Source: an uncultured beta proteobacterium
GTDB lineage: Bacteria; Pseudomonadota; Gammaproteobacteria; Burkholderiales; Burkholderiaceae_B
Direction of reading: 5' to 3'
DNA length: 14,525 nucleotides
Assembly (NCBI GenBank): GCA_903924715.1
Contig: CAIYCP010000379.1
Location: 1 to 14,525 of the forward strand
Under the pieces are notes generated by a model. That model was not told the DNA's origin. It worked only from the letters and a program-made list of their open reading frames with translations, and ran no database searches. Positions 7,383 through 14,525 of this stretch are shown piece after piece. Every line of letters begins with the position of its first letter. The first letter of the stretch is position 1. The translations under genes were made by a program, and so were the position numbers.

Positions 7383-8333
7383 TTGGCAAACACATCATTT
7401 CAAAAGATCTTTCAAACCCTGCTAGTGCTATGGATCGTCTCGGTCGCGACCTTTTGGTTCTTAAAACTCGCGCCTGGCGATCCAGTCACGCTACTACTGG
7501 GGGCTGAATATTCGCCGGAAGCTCACGCTCGTTTGACTAAAGATCTTGGGTTGGATCAGCCGCTCGCTGTGCAATACCTTAAATGGATGGGAAATTTCGT
7601 TCAAGGCGATTGGGGTCGGTCATACATCACGCGTGCAGATATTTTCCAGCTTGCCGTATTGCAAGCTTTGCCTATTACGTTATGGCTCTCTGCGTTGGCG
7701 TTGATCTTTGCCTTGGCCTTGGGCGTGCCTGCGGGCATGATCGCAGCACTCAAGCGCGGCGGTCCAGTTGACTGGTGTGTGTCATCGCTTTCAGTGTTGG
7801 GCTCTGCGTTTCCCAGCTTTTATTTGGGCATCATTTTAATTTGGGTGTTTGGCGTCGGTTTGGGCTGGTTTCCAACGATGGGATTCGTAAGGCCTTGGGA
7901 AGACTTTGTAGGTGGCCTACATCACTTAGCTTTGCCCGCCATGACACTCGGTTTGTATTACGCGGGCCTGATTTCGATTACTACCCGCGCTAGTTTGATT
8001 GAAGTGATGAATCAACCCTTTATTTCTGCAGTGCGTGCGCGAGGTGAACCCATGTACCGTGTTGTTTGCGTGCATGCGATGCGTAACGTACTGATGCCGC
8101 TGGTAACCGTGATTGGTTTGCAATTAGGTGGATTGTTGCGTGGCGCGGTGATGACAGAGGTGGTTTTTGCTGTGCCGGGTCTGGGCATGATGATCACGAC
8201 GGCGGTTTTAAGTCGGGAATATGCTGTGGTGCAGGCGGGCATTATTTTGACTGCCTTGTTTTTTATTATCGTCAATCTTTTAGTTGATCAAGCGTATCAA
8301 TTTTTAGATCCCCGGCTGCGCAAGCGTGCATAG
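7383..8333 (+). CDS. DppB-type ABC transporter permease (second operon)
   Basis: This is an inner-membrane permease of the DppB/OppB class, 316 residues if started at the TTG at 7383, four bases after the preceding stop. A TTG start is accepted because it yields the correct class N-terminus (FQKIFQTLLVLWIVSVATFW, then LAPGDPVTLLLG at 29-40), and no ATG in this frame lies upstream of the first membrane segment. Six hydrophobic segments are visible, and the tail LDPRLRKRA is typical. The EAA loop at about 214-235 reads SAVRARGEP, then HAMRN. The residue after the conserved glycine is glutamate where a hydrophobic residue is usual, a mild oddity. A weak start codon directly behind the highly expressed binding-protein gene would lower permease yield relative to it. 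Confidence 0.93.
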   Translation: MANTSFQKIFQTLLVLWIVSVATFWFLKLAPGDPVTLLLGAEYSPEAHARLTKDLGLDQPLAVQYLKWMGNFVQGDWGRSYITRADIFQLAVLQALPITLWLSALALIFALALGVPAGMIAALKRGGPVDWCVSSLSVLGSAFPSFYLGIILIWVFGVGLGWFPTMGFVRPWEDFVGGLHHLALPAMTLGLYYAGLISITTRASLIEVMNQPFISAVRARGEPMYRVVCVHAMRNVLMPLVTVIGLQLGGLLRGAVMTEVVFAVPGLGMMITTAVLSREYAVVQAGIILTALFFIIVNLLVDQAYQFLDPRLRKRA

Positions 8334-8344
8334 GTTTGACTCAA

Positions 8345-9232
8345 ATGTCTGAGATTTCTGGTCCTCGGAGCGCTGCATCGTGTCCTCAACAGGCGTGGAT
8401 TAAACGTTGGTGGGTGCCGATCCGACGTCAGCCCAGCGCAATCGCCGGTCTACTCATCGTTGGCGCCTATCTGTTGATGGCTGTGTGCGCCCCATTTTTG
8501 GCAACGCATGATCCGATCCTGCAGGATTTCTCGGTTGCCTTGCAGCCTCCGAATGGTGAGCACTGGTTGGGTACAGATTCCTTCGGCCAAGATGTTTATT
8601 CACGCGTGCTGTACGGCGCGCGCCTTGCCCTTTGGATTGGATTCGCCTCCGTATCGCTAGGACTACTTGGCGGCATGTCGATTGGATTAATTGCGGGCTT
8701 GGTCGGTGGACCGATTGAATGGGCACTCATGCGTCTTGTAGATTCGATCTTAGCTTTTCCAGAAATTATCTTGGCGATGGCCTTCATTGCAGTATTAGGT
8801 CTCGGCGTTGAAAATCTGATCTATGCCTTAGGGGTCTCCTTTATCGGGCCGTTTGCCAGAATTGTTCGTTCTGATGTTTTGCAGGTTAAAGCACTTCCGT
8901 TTATTGAGGCGGCACAGTTGATGGGTGTTTCAAGTTGGCGAATTATTTTGCGCCATCTGCTACCGAACGTGATGTCATCGCTGTTAGTGCAGGCTGGCAT
9001 TCGTATCAGTACCGCAATTCTCTTGGCATCTGGACTTTCGTTCTTTGGGATTGGTGTGGTGCCACCGACGCCCGATTGGGGTTTGATCATTGCCGAGGGG
9101 CGAGGTTTTATTACGATGGCACCTTGGATCTCCGGGTTTCCGGGGGCAGCGTTGGCGATTTTGCTGATTGGTTTGACGCTATTGGGTGATGGTCTGCGTA
9201 ACGCCTTAAACCCCAACTCAGAGGGTCGTTGA
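8345..9232 (+). CDS. DppC-type ABC transporter permease (second operon)
   Basis: This is the second permease of the importer, 295 residues from the ATG at 8345. A TTG at 8336 in the same frame would add three residues. The ATG is preferred for its codon and for a TAGG ten bases upstream. The class features are an N-terminal membrane segment at about 32-52, the LGTDSFGQD loop at 75-83 (usually GRD, here GQD), further hydrophobic segments, and the EAA loop at about 187-208 (IEAAQLMGV, then HLLPN). The stop shares its last base with the next ATG (TGATG), so translation is likely coupled to the ATPase gene. Confidence 0.94.
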   Translation: MSEISGPRSAASCPQQAWIKRWWVPIRRQPSAIAGLLIVGAYLLMAVCAPFLATHDPILQDFSVALQPPNGEHWLGTDSFGQDVYSRVLYGARLALWIGFASVSLGLLGGMSIGLIAGLVGGPIEWALMRLVDSILAFPEIILAMAFIAVLGLGVENLIYALGVSFIGPFARIVRSDVLQVKALPFIEAAQLMGVSSWRIILRHLLPNVMSSLLVQAGIRISTAILLASGLSFFGIGVVPPTPDWGLIIAEGRGFITMAPWISGFPGAALAILLIGLTLLGDGLRNALNPNSEGR

Positions 9233-10257
9233 TGATTGACACCAATTCTGCGGTCCACGAGCAGGTTGCAATCGCAGGGAATTCGCCGATCGCTGAACTG
9301 CTGCGCATTGATGGCTTGACGCTACGACGCGGCAAGGCCTCTGTGCTTGATGAGGTGTCTCTCACGCTCGCGGAGGGACGCACGTTAGGCTTGGTGGGCG
9401 AGTCAGGCGCCGGAAAATCAACCCTCGCGATGGCGTTAATCGGCCTCTTGATGGCCCCCGAAGTTGAGCTGTCGGGAAGCATGTTGTATCAGGGTCTAGA
9501 GTTGGTGGGCTTGTCAGACAAACGCTTTGCCCAATTACGCGGAAAAAAAATCGGACTCATCTTTCAAGATGCGACGACGTCGCTGGATCCTTGCTTTACC
9601 ATTGGACAGCAAATCACAGAACCACTACGACGCCATCTAGGCTTAAGTCGTGCAGAGGCACTAGAACGAGCTGTTGAGTTACTCGATAGTGTTGGAATTC
9701 CAGATGCGCGGGCCCGTTTATCGGCTTACCCGCATCAATTGTCAGGCGGTATGCAGCAGCGCGTGATGATTTCAATTGCCTTGGCGTGTGATCCCGAGCT
9801 ATTGATTGCTGATGAGCCTACGAGCGCACTTGATGTGACGGTACAGGCTCAAATCATGGATTTAATTCTGCGTCGTGTGCGTGCCACCGGGGCGAGTGCA
9901 GTCATTGTGCTGCATGATTTGGCGTTGACGGCACAAGTCTGTGATGATGTAGCGGTCATGTATGCCGGACAAATCGTCGAAACTGGACCAGCGCATTTGG
10001 TACTTGAGCAAGCGCTGCACCCGTACACGATCGGGCTGCGTTCTTGTGTGGTTGAGTTTGATTCGGCTGAGTTAGTGCCGCTGCCCGGTACGGTCCCTTC
10101 ATTATCCGAGATGCCGACGGGTTGTCGCTTTTTCTCGCGGTGTTCTTACGCGTTGCCGAAGTGCCAAGAGCAACGCCCTAAACTCGAATGGCGCGAAGGA
10201 CGTAGGGTCGCTTGTTGGCAGCTTGATGTGATCCATCCAAAGGATGCTAGCAGATGA
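9232..10257 (+). CDS. DppD-type ABC transporter ATPase (second operon)
   Basis: This is the first ATPase of the second importer, 341 residues from the ATG at 9232. The start is chosen over an adjacent in-frame TTG at 9229 because the ATG overlaps the previous stop by one base and has GAGGGT six to seven bases upstream. Walker A GESGAGKS is at 56-63, the signature SGGMQQR at 171-177 and Walker B with DEPTSALD at 194-201. The Q-loop region reads IFQDATTSLDP where IFQDPMTSLNP is usual. The switch histidine is in VLHDLALT. The C-terminal domain has cysteines spaced C-x5-C-x6-C-x16-C. The stop overlaps the next gene's ATG by four bases. Confidence 0.95.
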   Translation: MIDTNSAVHEQVAIAGNSPIAELLRIDGLTLRRGKASVLDEVSLTLAEGRTLGLVGESGAGKSTLAMALIGLLMAPEVELSGSMLYQGLELVGLSDKRFAQLRGKKIGLIFQDATTSLDPCFTIGQQITEPLRRHLGLSRAEALERAVELLDSVGIPDARARLSAYPHQLSGGMQQRVMISIALACDPELLIADEPTSALDVTVQAQIMDLILRRVRATGASAVIVLHDLALTAQVCDDVAVMYAGQIVETGPAHLVLEQALHPYTIGLRSCVVEFDSAELVPLPGTVPSLSEMPTGCRFFSRCSYALPKCQEQRPKLEWREGRRVACWQLDVIHPKDASR

Positions 10258-11228
10258 GTATCTTTCAATTATTAGATATCGAAAAATACTACGTTGTGGG
10301 TCGAACTCCTGCGGGTGAAGAAAAGCGCCTGAAGGCGTTAGATGGTGTGCGCCTTGAAATTAACGAAGGGGATACGGTCGCCTTGGTTGGTGAGAGTGGC
10401 TCAGGAAAATCAACTTTGGTTAGACTGATGCTCGGTCTTGAGCAACCGTCAAATGGCCGATTGTTTTTTAGGCAAACCGAATTGCGACAGCTTGATCGTC
10501 AAGCGCGACAAGCTTTTTCTCGTGAGGTCTCTTTTATTTATCAAAATGCTCGGGGCTCAATGAATCCGCGGATGCGGGTTGGAGATATTCTTGGCGAGCC
10601 CATGTTGTTGCATCGCTTATGTAATGAATCAGAGGTGCGTCAGCGCGTCAGTGCCTTGCTTGAAAAAGTAGGATTGTCTGCAAGTATGCTCGATCGCTTT
10701 CCGTCGGAGTTATCCGGTGGTCAGGTGCGTCGTGTTGCGGTAGCCCGCGCGCTGGCCTCTGAGCCACGTGTGATTATTGCAGACGAATGCGTGGCGGGAC
10801 TTGATGTCTCGGTCCAGGCTCAGTTATTGAATTTGCTGCGTACGTTGTGTACTGAAATGGGTTTGACGCTTGTATTCATTACGCACGATCTTGGTGTCGC
10901 CAGTTATTTGTGCCAACGTACCTCGGTCATGTATCTAGGTTGTATCGTTGAGCAGGGCCCCACAGTTGAGTTGTTAACGAAGCCTTTGCATCCCTACACC
11001 CGGGCCTTAACGGACTCGTTTCCGAGTTTTGACCGGCCCTTAAATGCCGCGTTAAAAGGTGAAATTCCCAGCCCAATTCATTTGCCTCAAGGCTGTCGAT
11101 TTTCGACGCGCTGCCCAGATGTTCAAGAGGCCTGCCGGCATAAAGATCCTCCGTTAACGCTACATCCAGGCGAGAACCGGGCGGTTGCCTGTTTATTTCC
11201 ATTGCGGGTCGAGGTTGGGGTAACATAA
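10254..11228 (+). CDS. DppF-type ABC transporter ATPase (second operon)
   Basis: This is the partner ATPase of the second importer, 324 residues. The ATG at 10254 overlaps the previous stop (ATGA) and has AAAGGA nine bases upstream. Walker A GESGSGKS is at 46-53, the signature SGGQVRR at 154-160 and the switch histidine in ITHDLGVA. Two places depart from the family norm. The Q-loop region is IYQNARGSMNP instead of FQDPxxSLNP. The Walker B/D-loop is DECVAGLD at 177-184 instead of DEPVSALD. The catalytic aspartate and glutamate are retained, so it is probably still active. The C-terminal domain has cysteines spaced C-x5-C-x6-C-x18-C. It closes the five-gene importer set; the cupin gene follows after 32 bases. 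Confidence 0.94.
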   Translation: MSIFQLLDIEKYYVVGRTPAGEEKRLKALDGVRLEINEGDTVALVGESGSGKSTLVRLMLGLEQPSNGRLFFRQTELRQLDRQARQAFSREVSFIYQNARGSMNPRMRVGDILGEPMLLHRLCNESEVRQRVSALLEKVGLSASMLDRFPSELSGGQVRRVAVARALASEPRVIIADECVAGLDVSVQAQLLNLLRTLCTEMGLTLVFITHDLGVASYLCQRTSVMYLGCIVEQGPTVELLTKPLHPYTRALTDSFPSFDRPLNAALKGEIPSPIHLPQGCRFSTRCPDVQEACRHKDPPLTLHPGENRAVACLFPLRVEVGVT

Positions 11229-11260
11229 TCCTATTGAAAACAACAACGGAGCCAGCCAAC

Positions 11261-11761
11261 ATGAGCCACACTCTCGAACAATTTGCCAGCCAGTGTCATG
11301 ATCTTCTTAAAAATAATCCAGGGCCTGCTGGTCGTCAAAAAGTCGCTGATGTTTTAAAAGGTGTGTTGCTGGATGAGGCTTTTATCGCCAAGCATCTCAG
11401 CCCTACCACCAGCGAGCGGGATATTATTTATGAAGACTCTGAGTTGGGCTTTTGTATTATTGCCCATCACTACTTGAGCCCTAAAAGTTCTGATCCACAC
11501 GACCACGCGCACTCGTGGGCGATTTATGGCCAAGCACGGGGTAGCACTGAAATGCGTGACTATCAAAAAATTGAAGAAGCCACTGCGGATAAACCCGGCA
11601 AAGTAAAAGTGACTAGAACGTACTCGCTGACCCCAGGCGTGGCGCATGTCTACAATGAAGGCGACCTGCATTCGCCTGAGCGCAAAGCATCGACAAGCTT
11701 GATCCGTATTGAAGGTACGGATATGTCTAAGGTCAAGCGCATGAAGTACGTGGTTGTGTGA
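11261..11761 (+). CDS. Cupin-fold metalloprotein resembling thiol (cysteine/3-mercaptopropionate) dioxygenases
   Basis: This is a small cytoplasmic protein of 166 residues with no signal peptide. The start is the ATG at 11261, which has CGGAG nine bases upstream. A TTG at 11234 would add nine residues but has no ribosome-binding site. The pattern fits the cysteine dioxygenase-like cupins: a metal-binding HDHAH at 80-84 followed by SWAIYGQARGSTEM, and a third histidine at 137 in GDLHSP, preceded by LTPGVAHVYNE and followed by TSLIRIEG. Family enzymes use three histidines to bind iron and oxidise a small thiol to a sulfinate. The exact substrate cannot be told. It lies 32 bases after the second importer and may be co-transcribed, so it could process an imported sulfur compound; this is inference. 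Other cupin functions are possible. Confidence 0.75.
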   Translation: MSHTLEQFASQCHDLLKNNPGPAGRQKVADVLKGVLLDEAFIAKHLSPTTSERDIIYEDSELGFCIIAHHYLSPKSSDPHDHAHSWAIYGQARGSTEMRDYQKIEEATADKPGKVKVTRTYSLTPGVAHVYNEGDLHSPERKASTSLIRIEGTDMSKVKRMKYVVV

Positions 11762-11778
11762 TTGCGCTTGCTTAGAGA

Positions 11779-11801
11779 AGCCTCGACGCTCTATTGAGGC
11801 T
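11779..11801. terminator. Weak hairpin between convergent cupin and Bug genes
   Basis: AGCCTCGA at 11779-11786 can pair with TTGAGGCT at 11794-11801 (eight pairs, one of them G-U) around a seven-base loop. It lies 17 bases after the cupin stop and overlaps the stop codon of the convergent Bug gene, a plausible place for a two-way terminator. There is no clear T-run on either side, so it is at best a weak intrinsic terminator. Confidence 0.35.
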
Positions 11802-12786
11802 CAAAGCCGGCATCTTTAATGACTTGTTGCAAGAAGGGACGGGCTGTCTTTAGATAGTCTCGAAACTCTTCGGGCGTATCGGCGATCGCCATATAGCCAT
11901 TAGTATGAATATGCTTTTCATCAAAAGCGGGATCTTTCACAATCTCTCGGATGTCGTTTGCAATTTGATTGACAATCGGCTTGGGTGTGCCCGCGGGTGC
12001 TGCGAGCATTATTTTGAATGTAAGCCCAGCGTTCGCATAACCCAAGTCGGTTAGTGAAGGCACGTCTGGAAATAGCCAATTGCGTTTGTTGCCATTGGTG
12101 GCAAGCGGAACCATCGCCTTACTTTCAATTTGTTGTTTTGCGAGGTGAGTCGGAAGCCACGCGCTATCCACGCGGCCGCCGAGCATGTCACTAATGATGG
12201 GCCCCATTCCGTTATAGGGAATGTGATTCATCTTGTAACCACCGGTCAAGTCACCCAAAATTCGCATACGAAACTCAGCAGGGCTACCGACAGCTTCTGA
12301 ACCGTAGGTGACTTGCCCAGGATTTTTCTGTGCTTTGTCTAAGAGTTCTTTCAGCGTGCCAATTTTGAGATCGGCACGAACCACCAAGAAGGTCATGTAG
12401 CCCTCTGCCATACGAATGATCGGTTCAAAATCCGTTTCGGGGTTGTAGTTCAGACTCTTCTTTAAAAAAGGGTTGACTAAGAACGCTGTGTCACTCGCTA
12501 ACAAGATGGTGTAACCATCGGGTTTGCTTTTGGCGACATAGCTTGCGCCAACTGCCTCAGATGCGCCCGGTTTATTTTCGATGATGACAGGCTGTCCCCA
12601 CTTTTTTTCAAGGTAAGTTGCCAGTGAGCGTCCCATCAGATCTGAGATGCCGCCGGGCGTGTAGGGAACCACAATTTTTACAGGCTGTATGGGGAATTTT
12701 GGGCTCGAGTCAGCCGCCAGCGTTGTACCCACAGCGCTGCAGGTCATGAAAGCGATGGCGAGTGCTTTGAGTATTTTGTCTGTCAT
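11791..12786 (-). CDS. Bug-family (TctC-like) tripartite tricarboxylate transporter substrate-binding protein
   Basis: This is a periplasmic binding protein of the Bug family, 331 residues from the ATG at 12786. Such proteins bind small carboxylates or related compounds and, with TctAB-type membrane partners, feed tripartite transporters. No TctA or TctB gene is in the window, so it is an orphan, as most are in Burkholderiales. A Sec signal peptide (MTDKILKALAIAFMTCSAVG) ends at about residue 24-25 in TLAA. Family motifs follow: KIVVPYTPGGISDLMGR at 37-53, the ENKPGASEAVG loop at 70-80 (more often GAGGNIG), KPDGYTILL, and the C-terminal helix ending KDAGFEPQ. In-frame ATG (12798) and TTG (12807) starts upstream are possible; neither has a good ribosome-binding site. 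The chosen ATG has AGAAGG close by, three bases away. It is convergent with the cupin and divergent from the monooxygenase. Confidence 0.92.
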   Translation of the reverse strand: MTDKILKALAIAFMTCSAVGTTLAADSSPKFPIQPVKIVVPYTPGGISDLMGRSLATYLEKKWGQPVIIENKPGASEAVGASYVAKSKPDGYTILLASDTAFLVNPFLKKSLNYNPETDFEPIIRMAEGYMTFLVVRADLKIGTLKELLDKAQKNPGQVTYGSEAVGSPAEFRMRILGDLTGGYKMNHIPYNGMGPIISDMLGGRVDSAWLPTHLAKQQIESKAMVPLATNGNKRNWLFPDVPSLTDLGYANAGLTFKIMLAAPAGTPKPIVNQIANDIREIVKDPAFDEKHIHTNGYMAIADTPEEFRDYLKTARPFLQQVIKDAGFEPQ

Positions 12787-12839
12787 GGGCCTTCTCATTG
12801 TGGGCAAGTGCGACGATTCAATCCTAATGCCTAGGTTAC

Positions 12840-12852
12840 TGACTTTTAGTCA
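12840..12852. repeat. 13-base palindrome TGACT-TTT-AGTCA in the divergent promoter region
   Basis: Perfect five-base arms flank three bases, 54 bases upstream of the Bug gene's ATG. A TTGACT hexamer on the minus strand (12853-12848) overlaps it and could be a -35 element for the Bug gene, but no good -10 sits at the right distance. It may be an operator. Short palindromes of this size also occur by chance. Confidence 0.25.
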
Positions 12853-12953
12853 AAGTGCAAGGATGCTATCAGCGACCGTAATGTTGCAGTGCCGCATACG
12901 ACCTGTTGCTGATAACACGGCACGCCGCTGCCCAAGGTCAAACTTTCGAGACT

Positions 12954-12981
12954 TTGGGATCAATCAAAATCCGTTTAGACT
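12954..12981 (+). promoter_or_regulatory. Possible sigma-70 promoter of the monooxygenase gene
   Basis: TTGGGA (12954-12959) and TAGACT (12976-12981) are separated by 16 bases and each match four of six consensus positions. Transcription would start near 12988, giving a leader of about 35 bases that includes the GGAG ribosome-binding site at 13012-13015. The match is moderate, so this is a candidate only. Confidence 0.3.
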
Positions 12982-13000
12982 ATGGCCATATCAGTCTAAA
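12974..13000. promoter_or_regulatory. Perfect 8-base inverted repeat, candidate operator for the monooxygenase gene
   Basis: TTTAGACT (12974-12981) is mirrored exactly by AGTCTAAA (12993-13000) across 11 bases. The spacer itself contains the palindrome ATGGCCAT (12982-12989). The site covers the candidate -10 element and start site and ends 23 bases before the ATG. This is where a repressor, such as a TetR-type regulator, would bind to block transcription. No regulator gene is in the window, so the protein partner is unknown. Confidence 0.5.
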
Positions 13001-13023
13001 ACAGCATTAGCGGAGATCAAGCA

Positions 13024-14525
13024 ATGACTTCAGCAGCACCCACTTCACAATACGACGTCGTCGTCATTGGCGCCGGTTTTGCCGGCCTGTACACCTTGCA
13101 CCGTTTGCGTGAGCTCAAACTCAGCGTCAAGGTGCTAGAGGCTGGCGAGGGCGTGGGCGGTACCTGGTACTGGAACCGCTACCCTGGTGCCCGCTGCGAC
13201 GTTGAAAGCTTAGAGTATTCATATTCGTTTTCAGATGATCTGCAACAAGAGTGGGAATGGCCTGAGCGCTTTGCCGCTCAACCCGATATTTTGAAATATG
13301 CCAATCATGTGGCTGATCGTTTTGATTTGCGTCGGGATATTCAATTCAACACGCGTGTGAAAGCTGCAGTGTTTAATCGTCAGACAAACAATTGGACCTT
13401 AACAACGACCACTGGTGAAGTGGTGTCGGCCAACTTCTGCATTATGGCTTCAGGTAATTTATCGTTGCCACGCGTGCCCGACTTTAAAGGTCTAAATAAT
13501 TTCAAAGGCAAGTGGTATCACACGGGTCAATGGCCGCACGAAAAAGTTGATTTCACTGGAAAGCGCGTGGGTATTATCGGCACAGGCGCTTCGGGGATTC
13601 AAACGATTCCAGTCGTCGCAAAAGAAGCGAAACACTTGCATGTGTTTCAGCGCACCGCGAACTTCAGCGTGCCTTCTGTGAATTACAAACTACCCGCTGA
13701 GGTTGTTAAAAAGCATAAGGCTAATTACAAGCAAGCGCGTGCTGAGGCAAATAAAACTCCCTTCGGCATTTCCGGCTATCCCCCACCTAGCAAAAATGTA
13801 CTTGATGATTCTGAAGAGGCCCGCGAGGTCATTTTTGAAAAGAAATGGAACACGGGCGGCAATATCAGCTTCTTGTATTCGTACAAAGATCTGTTAGTCA
13901 ATAAAGACGCCAATGAGGCTGTTTCTGAATTTGTGCGCCGCAAAATCCGCACGATCGTGAAAGATGCGAAGGTCGCTGAGATCTTGTGCCCAAACGATCA
14001 CTACATCGGCACGAAGCGCCTGCCTTTAGATACCGATTATTTTGAAACCTACAATCGGCCGAACGTGACTCTGGTGAATATCAAAAATGCCCCAATCGTT
14101 GAGATCACCGAGAAAGGGATCAAAACGACTGAAGCTGAATACGAGTTTGATGCCATCATCTTTGCGACAGGCTTTGATGCCATGACGGGCGCGATTATGG
14201 ATATTGATATTCAAGTCAATGACGGCGCTGAGTTACGTAAAAAGTGGTCAGAGGGCCCCAAGACCTATCTGGGTTTGATGACGGCAGGTTTTCCGAACAT
14301 GTTGATTATTACCGGCCCGGGTAGCCCCTCGGTCAAAACCAATATGATTTCAGCGATCGAGCAACACGTGGATTGGATTTTTGATCTGCTCAAGCATGTC
14401 AAAGAGAAACAATACACACGTGTCGAGGCTGACTTGGATGCAGAAGAGAAGTGGGTCAAGCACGTGAACGAAGTCGGCGACTCAACCCTGTATCCGTTGG
14501 CAAATTCTTGGTATGTCGGTGCCAA
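13024..14525 (+). CDS. Type I Baeyer-Villiger monooxygenase, FAD/NADPH-dependent (3' end outside window)
   Basis: This flavoprotein inserts one oxygen atom from O2 into a ketone to form an ester or lactone, using FAD and NADPH in the cytoplasm. The frame is open from the ATG at 13024 (GGAG eight bases upstream) through the right edge, giving 500 residues of the roughly 540 usual for the cyclohexanone monooxygenase group. The first Rossmann motif GAGFAG is at 16-21, followed by GGTWYWNRYPGARCD. The diagnostic Baeyer-Villiger motif F-x-G-x3-H-x3-W-P is met exactly at 160-171 (FKGKWYHTGQWP). The second Rossmann motif GTGASG is at 186-191, and FATGFD appears near 380. These together separate it from ordinary flavin monooxygenases and N-hydroxylases. 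The substrate ketone cannot be inferred. It is divergent from the Bug gene, which might supply a related compound, though nothing shows this directly. Confidence 0.94.
   Translation, partial: MTSAAPTSQYDVVVIGAGFAGLYTLHRLRELKLSVKVLEAGEGVGGTWYWNRYPGARCDVESLEYSYSFSDDLQQEWEWPERFAAQPDILKYANHVADRFDLRRDIQFNTRVKAAVFNRQTNNWTLTTTTGEVVSANFCIMASGNLSLPRVPDFKGLNNFKGKWYHTGQWPHEKVDFTGKRVGIIGTGASGIQTIPVVAKEAKHLHVFQRTANFSVPSVNYKLPAEVVKKHKANYKQARAEANKTPFGISGYPPPSKNVLDDSEEAREVIFEKKWNTGGNISFLYSYKDLLVNKDANEAVSEFVRRKIRTIVKDAKVAEILCPNDHYIGTKRLPLDTDYFETYNRPNVTLVNIKNAPIVEITEKGIKTTEAEYEFDAIIFATGFDAMTGAIMDIDIQVNDGAELRKKWSEGPKTYLGLMTAGFPNMLIITGPGSPSVKTNMISAIEQHVDWIFDLLKHVKEKQYTRVEADLDAEEKWVKHVNEVGDSTLYPLANSWYVGA

Noticed and set aside
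8821..9258. Minus-strand open frame of 145 codons opposite the second DppC/DppD junction
   Set aside because: It is antisense to two well-supported overlapping genes and has no recognisable motif or ribosome-binding context.
12821..12853. Sigma-70 promoter for the Bug gene on the minus strand (TTGACT with TAGGAT)
   Set aside because: The -35 match is good but the only fair -10 lies 21 bases away, outside the usual 16-18, so it was not listed as a promoter.
12867..12914. Inverted repeat TATCAGC / GCTGATA with a 34-base spacer
   Set aside because: Seven-base arms that far apart are readily expected by chance and line up with no promoter element.
12689..13027. Plus-strand open frame of 112 codons overlapping the Bug gene start and the monooxygenase start
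   Set aside because: It runs antisense to the Bug signal peptide region and ends inside the monooxygenase start, and its translation resembles no known protein; it is a shadow frame.

Overview
The window looks like a chromosomal stretch from a betaproteobacterium, most likely of the order Burkholderiales. The main pointer is an orphan Bug-type (TctC-like) periplasmic binding protein plus a fragment of a second one, a family greatly expanded in that order. G+C is moderate by eye. The genus cannot be told from the sequence. No tRNA, rRNA, CRISPR array, insertion sequence or phage gene was seen.

The left third (2-5414) is a plus-strand operon for a five-component peptide/nickel-type (Dpp/Opp) ABC importer: a family 5 substrate-binding protein cut by the left window edge, two permeases and two ATPases. 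Genes overlap by 1-4 bases or lie within 15 bases of each other. A 317-base gap (5415-5731) follows. It holds the decayed C-terminal end of a Bug gene on the minus strand, a perfect 9-base inverted repeat, and a close match to a sigma-54 (-24/-12) promoter.

The middle (5732-11228) is a second complete importer operon with the same gene order. Its binding protein carries a twin-arginine (Tat) signal instead of a Sec-type one, and its subunits have clearly diverged from those of the first operon, so this is not a recent tandem duplication. Downstream, 32 bases later, lies a small cupin resembling three-histidine thiol dioxygenases (11261-11761), which may act on something the second importer brings in. 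All four ATPases end in the oligopeptide-ATPase C-terminal domain with a conserved four-cysteine pattern.

The right end has an intact minus-strand Bug binding protein (11791-12786), convergent with the cupin, and, divergent from it, a plus-strand type I Baeyer-Villiger monooxygenase (13024 to the right edge, incomplete). A perfect 8-base inverted repeat overlaps the likely promoter of the monooxygenase and looks like an operator.

Overall this is a nutrient-scavenging region: two peptide-type importers, a carboxylate-type binding protein and two oxygenases. The most notable signals are non-coding: the putative sigma-54 control region before the second importer, the Bug gene remnant, and the monooxygenase operator. 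No wholly new system was recognised.
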